Part shown: piece by piece, positions 1 to 12,571 of the stretch
Layout: each line of letters starts with the position of its first letter
How positions within the stretch are numbered: the stretch's first letter is position 1
From: Neocallimastix lanati (nom. inval.)
Taxonomy: Eukaryota; Neocallimastigomycota; Neocallimastigomycetes; Neocallimastigales; Neocallimastigaceae
Length of the DNA: 25,000 nt
Direction: 5' to 3'
NCBI GenBank assembly: GCA_016946835.1
Contig: JACVTC010000177.1
Span: 100,001 to 125,000, forward strand
Position numbers and translations under genes: made by a program
Notes under the pieces: generated by a model
Database searches by the model: none
What the model was told of the DNA's origin: nothing
Seen by the model: only the letters and a program-made list of their open reading frames with translations

Positions 1-613
1 ATAATGATATAAATAATTATATATATAAATATAAATAAATTAAATTTAAAAAAAATAAATAAAATATAAAATATATAAATATATAATGTTAATATTAATT
101 ATTAGTTATTAAATTTATAAATATTTTTATTAAATTATAAAACTTACTGGTGAATAGTCAAGACGAATAAGCAATTTTGTACAATTTATTCTAACAGATT
201 CAACTGAATGTAATAGTGGTGATGCAATTGGTAATAAACCACCTTGATTATGAAGGAAATGTGTTAAAAATTCTAAAACTTGGTCATCAGTTGTTATATT
301 TTCAGCTAAAGCTTTCATTATAGAATTTAATCTTTCTGGTGAAATTGAAGGTTCCTTACGTAATACAGTCGCTTGTCTTCTAATATCAACGCATTTTATA
401 GATTGTCTTAAAAGATTTGTATGGAAATCCTAATATATAAAAGATTTAACGTAATTTCAAAAATATTAATATAAATAAATATATAAATATATTCAAATAC
501 ATAAAAAATAAAAAAGAAAAAAGAAAAAAAATTCTTTTCTCTTACTTTTTTTTTTTTTTTTTTTTTTTATTTTATTTTTTATTTTATTAATATTATATAT
601 ATATATATAAATA

Positions 614-676
<63 letters not shown>

Positions 677-3600
677 TTTGTATACAATTCATAAGATTTG
701 GTTTGTCTCCAACCTTCAATTCTATTAAGATTATAATTAATTTCTTTACGTTTACTTGCTTCATCTGTAAAATAGGCACCTACACCTATATTATATTTGT
801 CTTTAATATTATCTGATGTATAATAGATTTTTGTTTTACCAAATGCAATTTTTTCATACTCTGAAGCAACTTCAATAAATCTTAATAAATATAATCTAAA
901 CCTTTCTCTTATATAATGTTCACCATATTTTTGTTGAATTAAATTCATAATCTAGTAATATATTATTTAAAATATAATATAATATAATATAATATAATAT
1001 AATATTAAAATAACAAATTAATATATAATGTGTAATGTAAAATAAAACATAATATTAAAATAAGATATTATATAAATAATAAAATTATTTTTTTATAATT
1101 AATAATTGTATCGATAAGAATTGATTCAATAAAAAATTTTTATAGTTACATCATTCATGAATTCTTTATCATATGAAGTAGAAATTATTTCTTTTTCATT
1201 ACTCATAAATAAATTATTTTCAATTGGGGGTGCTTTTTCAATATTTGGACTAATTGTAACTTTACCTGTATTAATATTAAATAATACATCCCACCATTGA
1301 GGGTGCTCTTCAAAAGCTGGATTAGTAACACCTGCTATAAACCCAGGACTATTTAATTATATATTTATAATTTAAAATAAATATATATATACATATTTTA
1401 ATTAAAAAAAATATGAATTTATTATATTAAATTATAATATAATATATTAAAAATGATTATAAGATTAAATATAAAAATATTTAAAATAATAATTATGATA
1501 ATTAATATATAAAAAAATTAAAATGTTAATTATCATAATTAATATAAATATTAACTATTTTTTAACAATATATATAATATATATATTTCATGGATTAAAA
1601 TTAATTTCTTACACTTTTAATAAATCATCTAAACCCGCTAAATTAGTATATGGGAAACATCTTTCGGAATAACCTCTTAAAATACCACAGCTACCTAAGG
1701 CGCATGCAGCTAATACAAAATTAGCTACTTCACCACTAGGCTTTAAATGACCTAAAAATAAAACTCTTTTTTGAGTTAATAACGCATTAATTAAAACAAT
1801 AATTGGATTGGTTGGAATATTATTATCTAACTGTGGATGATGCTTTGATGGATAAGCTGAATTTCCAAATGTTGAAATTAATTGAATAACTGATAACTTA
1901 ATAAGAATATTATTATTATTATTATTATAATTATTATTGGTTTTAAATATATATTGAAAATATATATATATATATATAAATATATAAAAAAATAATATTA
2001 TATAATATAATATTATATAAATATATATATATATTAATACATAAATAAACAAATAAATAAATAAATAAATAAATAAATATTTGAATTTAAATATTTTACA
2101 AATAATTTCATTTGATTTCTTATAACATACATCACCAATTTCACCATTAAACATAGTCATCGGAATTTTAATTGGAACTTTTACTGGATTTTTTGCACCA
2201 TTATCATAAAGTACATTAGTTTCATAAAAATGCCTATCAATTTTCTTTATTTGATTATTATTTAATAATTTTGTATTATATTTATTCACTGCCCTTGCAA
2301 AATCTTCCATTTCTAAGAAATTTTCATTAAATAACAATGGATCATCTGATGCTCTTAAAATTATTTTTTCATTTAATGATAATAATGGCATTAATGAAAT
2401 ATCTAAAGAGTTCATTGATTTATATAACTGTTCCAAAATTACTATTTCTTGCTTTTCAAAATAATTATCCAAGGCCATAATAAGTAATGGCTAATAAATT
2501 ATATAACAATATTTAATAATTTATTTTTAATATTTAATTTAAAACTTCAAAGAGTTGTATTAAATGAAATAATTTAATTAAAATATTCACATCATATTAA
2601 ATCTAATTAATTATTATTAATAAAAAGATTATAAAATTTACCTTAAATACATGTAACCATTTATGATGTGATGTAATTGCAATAGCTTTAACTCTAGCAC
2701 CTCTTCTAACACCCGGGATCTGCTTTGTTCTAACAAGATTTAATACATATAAAATATTTGTTTCATTATTTATTACTGGTAATGGCTTATCAGGAAATTC
2801 AATTTGCTCTGAAATTAAATATATATATTTATTAATTTTATGAAATAAATTTAATATATCAATTTATCATTAAAAGGTAAATTTATTTACCTGATTCAAT
2901 TAATGAAGATCTTTGATATAATAAACTTCTGACTGTATTTAAAGCAAGTCTATAATCATCATCATTTAAAAGCTTGAAACCTTATTTAATTTATTTACAA
3001 CATATTATTTTTTTTTTTATTTAATAATAAATAAACAAATAAATTAAAGTTTCTGTCATAAAAATTAAATTTATATATTTATATATATATGTTTTATATT
3101 TACCATATATATTAGATTTAGTCGCTAATTTTATACTATAAGAATTTATATTTTCTTGAAAATCTAATAACATTTCTGGAGTTCTATTTAAAAATAAATT
3201 AAATTCAATAATGGATATTAAGAATTAATATTACAATAATTTCTAAAGAAAAAAAACTTACATTTCACCTATCAATTTTAATATTTTATTTAATAACAGA
3301 ATTTTATCCTGTGTTAATTGAATAAATATTTCATCATTTTCTATTATTTTCTCCCAAACACCTTTTATATATATACAAATTTATAATTTATCTATTAATA
3401 AATTATAATTACTTTTTAATTAATTATATATTATTACTTTCAGATTACCATTATTATATGTATAGCAATATGTCGATAATACAGGTTGAAATCTTCAATA
3501 ATTAATTTTTTTTTATAATAAAAAATAAAAAAGATAATAATATTTTTGAACATATTATTATTTAATTTACAAACAATTTTAAAATTTTATTATTTTACTT

Positions 3601-4023
3601 CAAAAATCCTTCCGATATAAAAGCTTCTTGTTGTTCTGAATAATTAGAAGTTGACTATTATTGAAAAATTAATTATTGTTTAAATTTCAAAGAAGATTTA
3701 TAAAAATTTTAATAATTTATAATAATAATATCTCTATAAATAAAAATATTATTACATCTTCAACTATATGTTGATTTAATATAAAGAAAGTCCAATCTTC
3801 CTCTCTTAAATGTGCTCCATCTGGTAACATTAATTCTGCTAATTTACTATTAATACAATATTTTTTAGTACAGAATTAGATAATAAAACTTTTAAAAAAA
3901 ACTTATTAAAATTTATATATACTGTTCTTCAATTCCTGTTTTCTCCGGATATTGATGAGTTAACTGAGAACCTTTATCAATATCAAACTCAGCTACTAGT
4001 ATATGATTAATATGTCTTGACAT
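1..4023 (-). CDS. AFI1/MesA-like polarity protein (Afi1 N-terminal + SPA/DENN-type domain), partial at left edge
   Basis: Exons read on the minus strand: 4023-3923, 3846-3756, 3654-3599, 3492-3449, 3361-3262, 3183-3104, 2980-2891, 2808-2642, 2490-2100, 1889-1613, 1348-1150, 951-676 and 429-148. All splice phases agree and give 718 codons; a GTAAGT donor at 147 shows that more exons lie beyond the left edge. The start ATG at 4023 opens MSRHINHILVAEFDID, followed by HQYPEKTG, the typical opening of fungal Afi1 (Arf3-interacting) proteins; LAELMLPDGAHLREEDW follows in exon 2. Exon 8 has ILYVLNLVRTKQ and GVRRGARVKAIAI, and exon 10 has NALLTQKRVLFLGHLKPSGE, the DENN-like core of the SPA (stabilization of polarity axis) family. 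Exon 11 has PGFIAGVTNPAFEEHPQWWD. In Afi1/MesA proteins these parts serve polarity-axis maintenance and vesicle traffic at the cell cortex. The family assignment is by recalled motifs. The least certain boundaries are the exon 4 donor (GGTAATC) and the exon 10 acceptor, both chosen to keep frame. Confidence 0.85.
618..673. repeat. 56-base poly-T run in an AFI1-like gene intron
   Basis: An uninterrupted T run lies in intron 12 of the AFI1-like gene. Read on the coding strand, the donor GT (675-674) is followed at once by the A tract, so the intron begins GT plus 56 A. A second, shorter T run sits at about 547-568 in the same intron. Confidence 0.9.
968..1004. repeat. TATAA-type pentanucleotide microsatellite
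   Basis: About seven tandem ATAAT/TATAA units lie in intron 11 of the AFI1-like gene, just upstream of exon 12 on the minus strand. Confidence 0.8.
1911..2080. repeat. AT-rich microsatellites in intron 9 of the AFI1-like gene
   Basis: ATT repeats (about 1911-1935), TA repeats (about 1960-1978 and 2021-2033) and AAAT repeats (about 2046-2078) fill most of the 210-base intron. By chance the intron is open in the upstream frame, so a naive reading fuses the flanking exons. The intron is called because exon 9 ends at a GTAAAA donor, exon 10 begins after a CAG acceptor in matching phase, and the removed residues are low-complexity. Confidence 0.75.
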
Positions 4024-4880
4024 TTCGGTATTTTATTTATTAAATTATTTAAAATTTATTTAATTTTATTAATTATTTTTAATAAAAAAATAATAAATTA
4101 CTTTGAATATTATTCAATAATAATTATTTTAAATTGGCCTTTTATTTATGTAAACTTTTTTTATTTAACATGATATTAAATTGTGATTTTATTTTAAATT
4201 TAACATTGAAATATTTTTTTTTTAACTTTTTTATTTTAATAAAATATTATAAATAAAAAGTTTCTTAATTAGCTTTTTTTTTTTTTTTTTTTAACTGTTT
4301 TTATTTTCTTTATAGTTTTTTGAAATTTAAAACGTGTTTTTGAATATCTTAAATGATTTTTATTATTAATTGATAAACAATAATTTATATAAAATTATTA
4401 TTTATTTATTTATTTTTTTATTTATTTATTATTTTATTTATTTATTTATTATTTTATTTATTTATTTATTTATTATTTCATTTATTTATTTATTATTTTA
4501 TTTATTTATTATTTTATTTATTTATTTATTATTTTATTTATTTATTTATTTATTATTTATTATTTATTTATTTATTATTTATTTATTTATTTATTATTTT
4601 ATTTATTTATTTACTTATTTATTTATTTATTTATTTATTTTATAATTTTATAAAATAATAAAATATATAAAATTTTTTAATGTATAAACAATATAATTTA
4701 TATAGTATTATATATAAAATTTAAATAATAATGTTTCAATAAATCATAAATATAAAATTAATAACAAATTTCAACTTTATAATATTAATACATTACGGTT
4801 ACACAGAAATGTTTGTATATCATACATTTAGGATTTAATATTTATCAAAATAAAATTTTTTTTAAACCAAAATAATACAA
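4024..4880. other. Intergenic region upstream of the AFI1-like gene
   Basis: No gene is seen here. The stretch holds the presumed promoter of the AFI1-like gene (minus strand), including an 18-base T run at about 4275-4292, and the TTTA microsatellite listed separately. Confidence 0.6.
4398..4641. repeat. TTTA tetranucleotide microsatellite (about 245 bases)
   Basis: Imperfect TTTA repeats interrupted by TTATT units. In one frame the repeat encodes an Ile/Phe/Tyr/Leu string; this is an artefact of the repeat, not a gene. Confidence 0.9.
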
Positions 4881-4979
4881 TAAAAATGAGTAATAAATCA
4901 AATTCTATTTCAAATAAAAGACCAATTCATATATTTGTTATTCATTTTTTACATATATTTAATATCAATATATTAACAA

Positions 4980-5690
4980 CTGTCTTTTTTGTTACAAAGA
5001 TAAGTGAAGTCATGGTTCAATGTCTGTACCTCACCGTAGAAGAAGGAGATATGCTCTCTGAGTTGGATGTGAGCAATGAACATATCCGATTACAAATTAA
5101 TAATTTTGGAGTGTAATTATCATTATTCTTTTCTATGACAAAAATACCAAATAAATGATTATGTGGTTCGAATCAAAATATTGTAGGTACGGTCCTTTCA
5201 TAATCTTACGTTTATCATGATAGAGCACTAATTGATTCAATAATCGGATGGTGATTTTTCATGTTCTCCACATGAAGTACTTGAATGGTAGAATAGTTGT
5301 GATAATGATAATTAGTTTGTCCTTTGAGGTGATTTCTATTATAAAGGAGAAGGATTCCGTGTGCTTGTATATTTATGGCTGAAGTGCATTCCTTCATAAC
5401 AAGGTCTACCCACTATTACGATTGGAATGAATGGTTTCATTCTAATCGTTCATTCGTACACCACTATAGTACTAGAAACAGTATTGCAACAATATCATTC
5501 TAGCAGAACTTAAAGTCAAGCTACTGAATGTGTTGATAATGGCCTTATTTAATTTTATGGGTTATTGTAGTTCCTTTATTAGTACCTGTGATCATGGTGG
5601 TCTTATAGCTAACATTCAGATTATGGATGATGTTGCAATATCTTTATAACATACGCACTTTGGTTTCAGCATATTATTTCAAGGAATGTG
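4980..5690. other. G+C-enriched island of unknown nature
   Basis: Composition shifts sharply here, with G+C by eye two to three times that of the flanks and mixed-sequence words such as 5032-5055 and 5400-5460. No frame on either strand stays open far. The longest short frames are plus 4886-5116 (76 residues, of which only the last 45 or so lie in the island), minus 5397-5215 (60 residues) and an open stretch without a start at about plus 5495-5648. None matched a family I know. A 13-bp-arm hairpin lies at 5419-5448. Candidate explanations are a decayed mobile element, a transferred fragment or a structured non-coding RNA; I cannot choose among them. Confidence 0.5.
5419..5448. other. Hairpin inside the G+C-enriched island
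   Basis: Arms at 5419-5431 and 5436-5448 pair over 13 bases around the 4-base loop TGGT. The one non-Watson-Crick pair is G-T, which would be a G-U wobble in plus-strand RNA. Confidence 0.7.
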
Positions 5691-5699
5691 CATTTAAAT

Positions 5700-6781
5700 A
5701 TTATATTTTATGACTTTATATTTTCATAATTATTATTAAATATTACTACTAAAGTCTATTTATATTAATAATTTTATATTAAAAATTTTTCAAAATTTAT
5801 ACATAAAATATCATATAATTAAAATAAATTATAATAATTTATTTTTGTATTTTATCCATTAATTATTATTTTAATAAGAATTAAAATTATTTAATATTAT
5901 ACAATTATAAGAATTCTCATCATTTAAAATTAAATATAAAAATTTTATAAATTTAAAGGAATAATGTATTAACACTCTAATGTATAAATAATATTCAAAT
6001 TTTATTCTTTGAAAATTCACATATACAAATATTAAAAAATATTATTAAATAAAGGAAATTCTCTTTAATTATTATATTAGAGTTATAAAGGAAATAATAA
6101 ATAATTTCAATAATTTAAAGATAAGAATTATTAATTTATATAAAGATTTTAATAATAAAATTTTGATAAATTAATAAAATATATTTAAAACACATATTAC
6201 AATAATATTATTACTTATTTATTTTATTTTAGGTAGTAATATATACATTTATTATAATTATTACTATTATAATAATGAAAATAAATATAAATAAATGTAT
6301 TTAATTTTTTAATTGAATTGAATAAAGGTATGCAGTAAAATGAATATTAAAAATAAAGTATTTAAACATCCAATGAAAAAGAAATAAATAAATTTAATTG
6401 AAAAATATAATTATATTGTAATTTTAAAAAAATAAAATTATTAATGATTTTAAAGAATTACAAAAATTAATGATTAAAAAATATTAAATAAACAATATAT
6501 ATCAATATTCTTAGTTTTATGTATCACAATGACAAATTTAATAATAATTATATCTTGTCCATTAATAAAAGATAAATTATATATTTTACTTTTGTTTCTG
6601 GTTAATTATAAGATTAAATATAACTTATAAAAGTTGTAACTATAAGCAAATTTTAGTTTTAATATATATATATGTATATATATATTAATTCAATTAAAGT
6701 AAATATAATATTTGGAGTAAGTTTTTGTAAATTTAATTAATTCTATAATATATATGGAAAATCTAAATTAATACTACCTAT

Positions 6782-6830
<49 letters not shown>

Positions 6831-8143
6831 TATATTTTAATTTATAATTTTATAAGCAATCAAAAATAAATAAGTAATAAATAAATAGATAAATATTATA
6901 TTGATACAAAATAATAACAATTATATATAATTAATATTTGTTGTTCAAATATCATTTTTATTTGAAGGAAATAAATATATTTAAAAGAAAATTATTATAA
7001 AATAAAAAGAATATTGTTTTTATTTAATAAATAATTATTTTTCAATAGTAATGGAACTAAGAAATGATAATAAATATGGATAAGATGTTAAATTATAAAT
7101 TATAAGATACTTTATACCAATAATTTTTTGAAAATAAATGATTTGAAATATATTAAATATCAATAAAAATATAATATATTATTTATTTCTTTTTAATATT
7201 TAATATATTTTATATTATATAAAATTATTTAAAAGATTTTTTAAGTTTTTTGAATTAATTATTAAACTATCGGAGATTTAAATTTTTTAAAAAATAAAAT
7301 ATATTGTAATATATTATATTTAAAAATTGTTACATATTTATTAAATGGATAAAGTAATAAATCATAATAAAAATTATAAATCATAAAAAAATAAATATGT
7401 AAAATATTTTATATATATTTATTTAATATTTAATTTATTTTATAGAATTATATTTTTTTTATGATTATGAATTAGTGAGATTTAAAAGTAATTAAATAAA
7501 AAAAATAAAATTCTGAAAAAAAAATAATTAAAATAAATTATAAGAATTGTTTTAATAATATTAATTATTAAATAATAAAAAATTATTGTTAATAATGTAT
7601 TAAATATCAAAAACAATTGTTATTAATTATAAATGTATTTAATCAAATATGTTTTAATATAAATTATTTTTATATTGGAATTTTTAATTTTATTAAATTA
7701 ATAAATTTTTTTATTATTGCTTTTTTTTATATTAATTTTCATTTTTCATTTTAGTTTTTTTTTTATTTCTTTTTTTTTATTAAATATAAAGAAATTGAAT
7801 AAAAATATAAGGAAAGAAGAAAATACAATATTGCTATTATTAATAAATTGATATCTAAATTGTTCTTGACTTTTATAAATTTGTATAGATAGCTTGTTAA
7901 ACATAAAACCTTTATTTCATTTAATAGTTATTATATTAGCTTAACAATAATTATTAATAAATATATTTTAATTTTTTTTATAACTAATATGAGAGAATAT
8001 ACATCATTATAGCAAGTTTAAAATCTATTAAAAGAAACGAAAAAAAAAGAAATTAATAATTATAATTATTGAAATACATAATACAACAATAAATATATAT
8101 TTTTATTTTATTCATTAAATATTATTATTAAAAGCAGTTATAG
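5700..8143. other. Gene-free AT-rich intergenic region
   Basis: No frame longer than noise and no recognisable RNA gene. It contains a 43-base A run (6786-6828). The right end should hold the distal promoter of the RRM-like gene. Confidence 0.6.
6786..6828. repeat. 43-base poly-A run
   Basis: Uninterrupted A homopolymer in the intergenic region. Confidence 0.9.

Positions 8144-8193
<50 letters not shown>
8144..8193 (+). promoter_or_regulatory. T13-A37 homopolymer dyad upstream of the RRM-like gene
   Basis: A run of 13 T (8144-8156) abuts a run of 37 A (8157-8193), ending 31 bases before the start codon at 8225. Poly(dA:dT) tracts are known to exclude nucleosomes at fungal promoters. A similar dyad precedes the kinase gene. 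The promoter role is inferred. Confidence 0.45.
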
Positions 8194-8195
<2 letters not shown>

Positions 8196-8224
8196 GATTT
8201 AATTGTTTTAATAGTACTAATAAA

Positions 8225-11200
8225 ATGTTAACAAGTAGAAATATTGATGCTTTAGATAATTATAGTGAAAATTTAGTTTCAAATGAAACTGTTCAAGTGG
8301 AAACGAATACTAATGAAATCTTTCAAACAGATATTAATGTATATAATGAAAATGAACAAGCTACGACTTTGATAAAACTTTCAAACTTCACCAAACTAAT
8401 AAACTATAAAGATTTGACTTTTACTTTTAATCAATTTAAACTTACAACGCAAGGAATTCATATTCCAATTTGTTATGATAATCAAAGTAAACTATTTCAA
8501 ATAGGCCATTGCTATAATCTTGTTTTTATAGAATTTATTAATGAAAAAGAAGCAAGAAACGCCTTTAATGATAAAATTTTAAGAAATAAACTACGGTTTT
8601 TCTTTGGAGATGATTTATATATCCAATATGCAAGTAAAAACGAGTTAATTCAACTTCTTTTCCCAACCTACTTCTGTAAATTTAGTGATTTATTACAACA
8701 AAATATAGATTATGAATCCTTAATACCTGATAATGAAAATATATTTTTCATAGATTTTAGTGAAATGGAAATCTTAACAAATATTTGCCAAAAGCCTGAT
8801 GTAATTTTTTTTATTATAATTCTACTAATAGAAATGTCTTTTTTTTTTTTTTTTTATTTGAGTTCTTATTTTATTAATTAAATCGAAAATTAAATGAATA
8901 ATTGAATATTCTTATACATATATGTATATAAACTATCATTAAAAATTTAATAATAGAATAACAAATATTTTATTTTTATTTTTTTTATATATATGAAATT
9001 TTAAGTATAAAATGATTTTTAATTTTTAATATTTAAATTTTGAAATTTTTATCATTATAGTAATTAATTTTTATATTTATAACTTTTATATATTTTAATA
9101 TATTAAAAATAGGTATATTCAAACTTCAAAAGTGAAGAACGGCCATTTAATTTTGTTATATCTCTTTGCAAGCATTATCCTTGGAATAAATCAAACAAAA
9201 ATTATAATAATAAAGTTTTTAACTTTTATAAAAGTATGAAATAATACATAAACTTAAAAGTTAATAAAATAAAAATTATTAATACAATTTATATTTTAAT
9301 TGTTTAGATATAATAATGATTTTAAATCAGCACATTGAAGAAAAGAAATTCACCAATAGATTAACAAAAGCATTACTTTCAAAAATGGTAAAAGTTGGTG
9401 TTGAATGTCCAGGATTTACTAATACACAAAAACGCTCTATTATAAAGAAATTTGTAAGTATTATTAATTATATGTATAAAAAGTAATAAAAAATATAAAG
9501 TTATAAAATACATTATTAATATTAATTGAAATATTTTTTCAAAAAAAAAAAAAAAAAAAAAATAGGACAATATTGATAATTACAAAGAAATGATAGTTAA
9601 AAAAGATTCATCTGAATCCAAAAAGAAAGGTTTTGAAAGCAACGCCCTTGAAAATTCAACAAATACTACAACTACACCAGTTAATACTACTGATGATACA
9701 ACTAATAATAGTATTAATGATGATAGTAGCAACAAAACCGTGGATGGAGATGAGCAATATGAAGATGAAAATAAAATAGAAGAGGGTAGTCCCAATCAAG
9801 AAAATGGATTAACAAACTCAGAATCATCTGTACGTATTAATAATTTTATTATATATATATTAAAAAACCAATGAACATAAAATATTTTTAGTTTATTTAA
9901 ATTAAAATAATTTAATAAAAAAAAATTTTTTTTTATGTATATGAATAAATAAATACAGAAAAATGGTGAAAGTAATAACGCAAAAAATAAATTAACTCCT
10001 GGTACTGAAAATGGTCAAAATGATCAAAATAAGAAATTAATGGATTATATTAATAAAAATGTTTTTCCAAATTATGGTTATGCCATTCAACCAATACCTC
10101 CACCAATAGGAAAATATTATGGTATTTATGGAAATTATGATTATAATAACTATTACCAATATGGTAATTACGACTATAATAACTATTATGATAGTAATGG
10201 TAATTATTTAGCTGGTGAAAAGCTTGAAAATAATATGAAGGGTGACAAAAAATATCAAAGTAATAGCAATAGAAATACCAATAATAATAAATACAATCAA
10301 AGATCATCACTATATAACAAAGGAAATAACCATGATAATAATGATTATAATAGCAATAATAATAGCAAATATAAACATAATGAAAAAGGAGGAAGAGTAA
10401 GTTAAATTAAAAATATTTTAAGTGAAAAAATGAAATTGATTAATTTTTATATCTAGAATTTATATATTGATAGTTTTTTTTTTTTTTTGTCAAATATTAA
10501 TAGCCAAAAGTTAAAAATTATCCAGATATCCCAATACAATTAGCAAGAAGTATGGTAAATAAAACACCTGATTGTAATGAATTATTTAAAGAATATTGTG
10601 GAATATTGGATTCATGGTACAATCAGAAACTATCAAAAGAAATAGATATGAGAGTTGAACAAAAATTAAATGAAATAAATTATGATAGAATAAAAAGCGA
10701 TAAAATAATAAAATTATTAGAAAATCTACATGTTGAACCATTATTTGATATAAATGAGGACATGGAAACAAAGTTATTTAAATTAGTTGCAGAAATTTTA
10801 AGATTACAAGGTAAAATAAAAAAAAAAGTATATATATATATATCTATCAGTATTATTTCTTTCTCTTTTTTTTTTTTTTTTTTTTAAAAAAATTCTTTTT
10901 TCTAAATATATATAAAAATTATTTTATTATTCTTTTACTTAATTTAATTTAGGTGTAGAGAGGTCTTTCTCTGAATATAAGAGTAATTCTATTGATTCTT
11001 TTAAGAGTCAAATTAACAGATTGACAGAAAATATATCCAATATATATCAAATTATCAATGTAGAAAAATCTCAAAAAGAATTAATTAATTTGAGTAATCA
11101 ACTTAGTATTCTTAGTCAATTCAGTAAATTTAATACTAAAGTAACAACAAATCATGAATCCAATGGAGATAGTTTTCAAGAATTAATTTTAAATGCTTTT

Positions 11201-11947
11201 AACCACAATGGTAATAATAATACCAATAACAATAATAATTTAAGAAAATCAAAACCAGAAACTAAAAGAGAAAATAGTTTTATTTTTAATAACAATAGTA
11301 ATAATAACAATGACAGAGAAAGAAAAGGAAGAAATAATATTAGTATGAATAATTACAATACTAATGGTTTTAGTTATAATAATGAAAATAATAAAAAATT
11401 TTCTCTTTCAAATAATTTAATTGTCAATGCTGGTAAAGGTTCAATTACAAAAGATAATTCTAATGAATTTCATAGACCAAATAAAAGCATTAAAACTACA
11501 AAGGAAGAGTTATCTTATAATAATAATTTCCATTCCAATCAAAATCAAAACAATAATTTTTACTCAATGAAAGTTAATAAATCAATAAACATTGGTGCAA
11601 ATACTCAAGATAAAATTAATAGTAAAACAAATCGTAAAATTATTAGTAATAAAAGCGATAACCCAAAGTTGAATATAATTAATGGAGATTCAAAATTATT
11701 AAATTCAAGTAATGATACCTTAAATAATGAAAATATACCAGATTCAAATAATGATAATCCAGCATTAAATAATTGTGAATCAATGGAATCTTGTGCAACT
11801 ACAGAAATATATATAAGCAATCAAGATGATAATTTAAAAAAAAATAACGAATCTGTATCAGAAAAATCTAAAAATGATCTAGATATTAATACAAAGGGTG
11901 TCATTCTTAATAAGCCAGAAATACAAGAAATAAAAAATGCTGATTAA
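8225..11947 (+). CDS. RRM-like, Asn/Tyr-rich predicted RNA-binding protein (948 aa)
   Basis: Exons: 8225-8800, 9113-9233, 9308-9453, 9566-9829, 9959-10396, 10504-10810 and 10953-11947. All six introns have GT/AG ends and matching phases, giving 949 codons with the TAA stop. Residues about 47-145 look like an RRM fold: a beta1/RNP2-like strand (TLIKLSNFT), a helix, then an RNP1-like strand and helix (NLVFIEFINEKEARNAFND) and a closing YIQYA strand. A compact, apparently conserved helical region follows, with RPFNFVISLCKHYPW, then MVKVGVECPGFTNTQK. Exon 4 is Asn/Thr/Asp/Glu-rich. Exon 5 has a Tyr/Gly/Asn-rich stretch with two near copies of GNYDYNNYY (about residues 425-450). Exons 6-7 carry a helical, coiled-coil-like segment (about residues 520-680) and a long Asn/Ser/Lys-rich disordered tail. 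I recognise no named orthologue. The RRM call is a fold-pattern judgement; the gene structure is firmer than the function. Conserved-looking blocks and clean splicing argue against it being a relic. Confidence 0.72.
9541..9565 (+). other. Unusual 3' splice site: A22-TAG
   Basis: The acceptor of intron 3 of the RRM-like gene is preceded directly by 22 A bases (9541-9562) then TAG, where a polypyrimidine tract is usual. Exon 4 opens at 9566 in the phase needed to join exon 3. Confidence 0.7.
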
Positions 11948-12188
11948 TATTAATAAATAAAATATAAATAAATCTCAAAAACATATTTTAAATCGTAATA
12001 ATTTCATTTTACGATTCATTCAACATTTTTTTTATATAATTATAAATAATTTTTTATATATATAATATTTTTTATTAATTATATATAATATATTTGATTT
12101 GATTTTAATAATTTTCTTTTCCTTTTTAATATTATATATTTAATTAGCATTTTTTAATTAATTTAATACTAATTAATAATTTTTATTA

Positions 12189-12223
<35 letters not shown>

Positions 12224-12539
12224 GCTTTCTTAATAGAATTTACTAAAATTAATACAAAATATATTTATGCATATAATACATAAAATAAAAAAAAAAAAAA
12301 AAAATTAATTATAATTTATATATAACTGTAATAAATATTACCTTATTACATATATTCTGACGAAATTAGTTTTATACCCTTGTGATATTTATTAAAAAAA
12401 ATGTAATTAATTAAAAATAAATAAAATAACTGAAAAAAAAAAGTAAATATACATTTTAAATATTAGAAGTGATATTATATTTATTTTTTTATCACATATT
12501 TTATATGAAATAAACATTATTAATATTAAATAATAATTG

Positions 12540-12571
<32 letters not shown>

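Noticed and set aside
493-948. A 151-residue frame ending in poly-Lys
   Set aside because: The Lys run is the intron's A tract; the exon ends at 676 before a GTAAAA donor.
1609-2478. Continuous 289-residue frame read as one exon
   Set aside because: The middle is low-complexity Tyr/Ile/Asn from intron microsatellites. Conserved AFI1-type sequence lies only on both sides, with matching GT/AG ends at 2099 and 1890.
4370-4645. A 91-residue Ile/Phe/Tyr/Leu open frame
   Set aside because: It is only the translation of the TTTA microsatellite.
5164-5178. GGTTCGAATC, like a tRNA B box
   Set aside because: The flanks do not form a T-arm stem and there is no A box or acceptor stem at the right distance.
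9580-9795. Minus-strand hydrophobic frame opposite exon 4 of the RRM-like gene
   Set aside because: It is an antisense shadow of an Asn/Asp/Thr-rich exon.
10050-10310. Tyr/His-rich minus-strand frame
   Set aside because: It is the shadow of the Tyr/Asn-rich exon 5, which fits the spliced gene on the plus strand.
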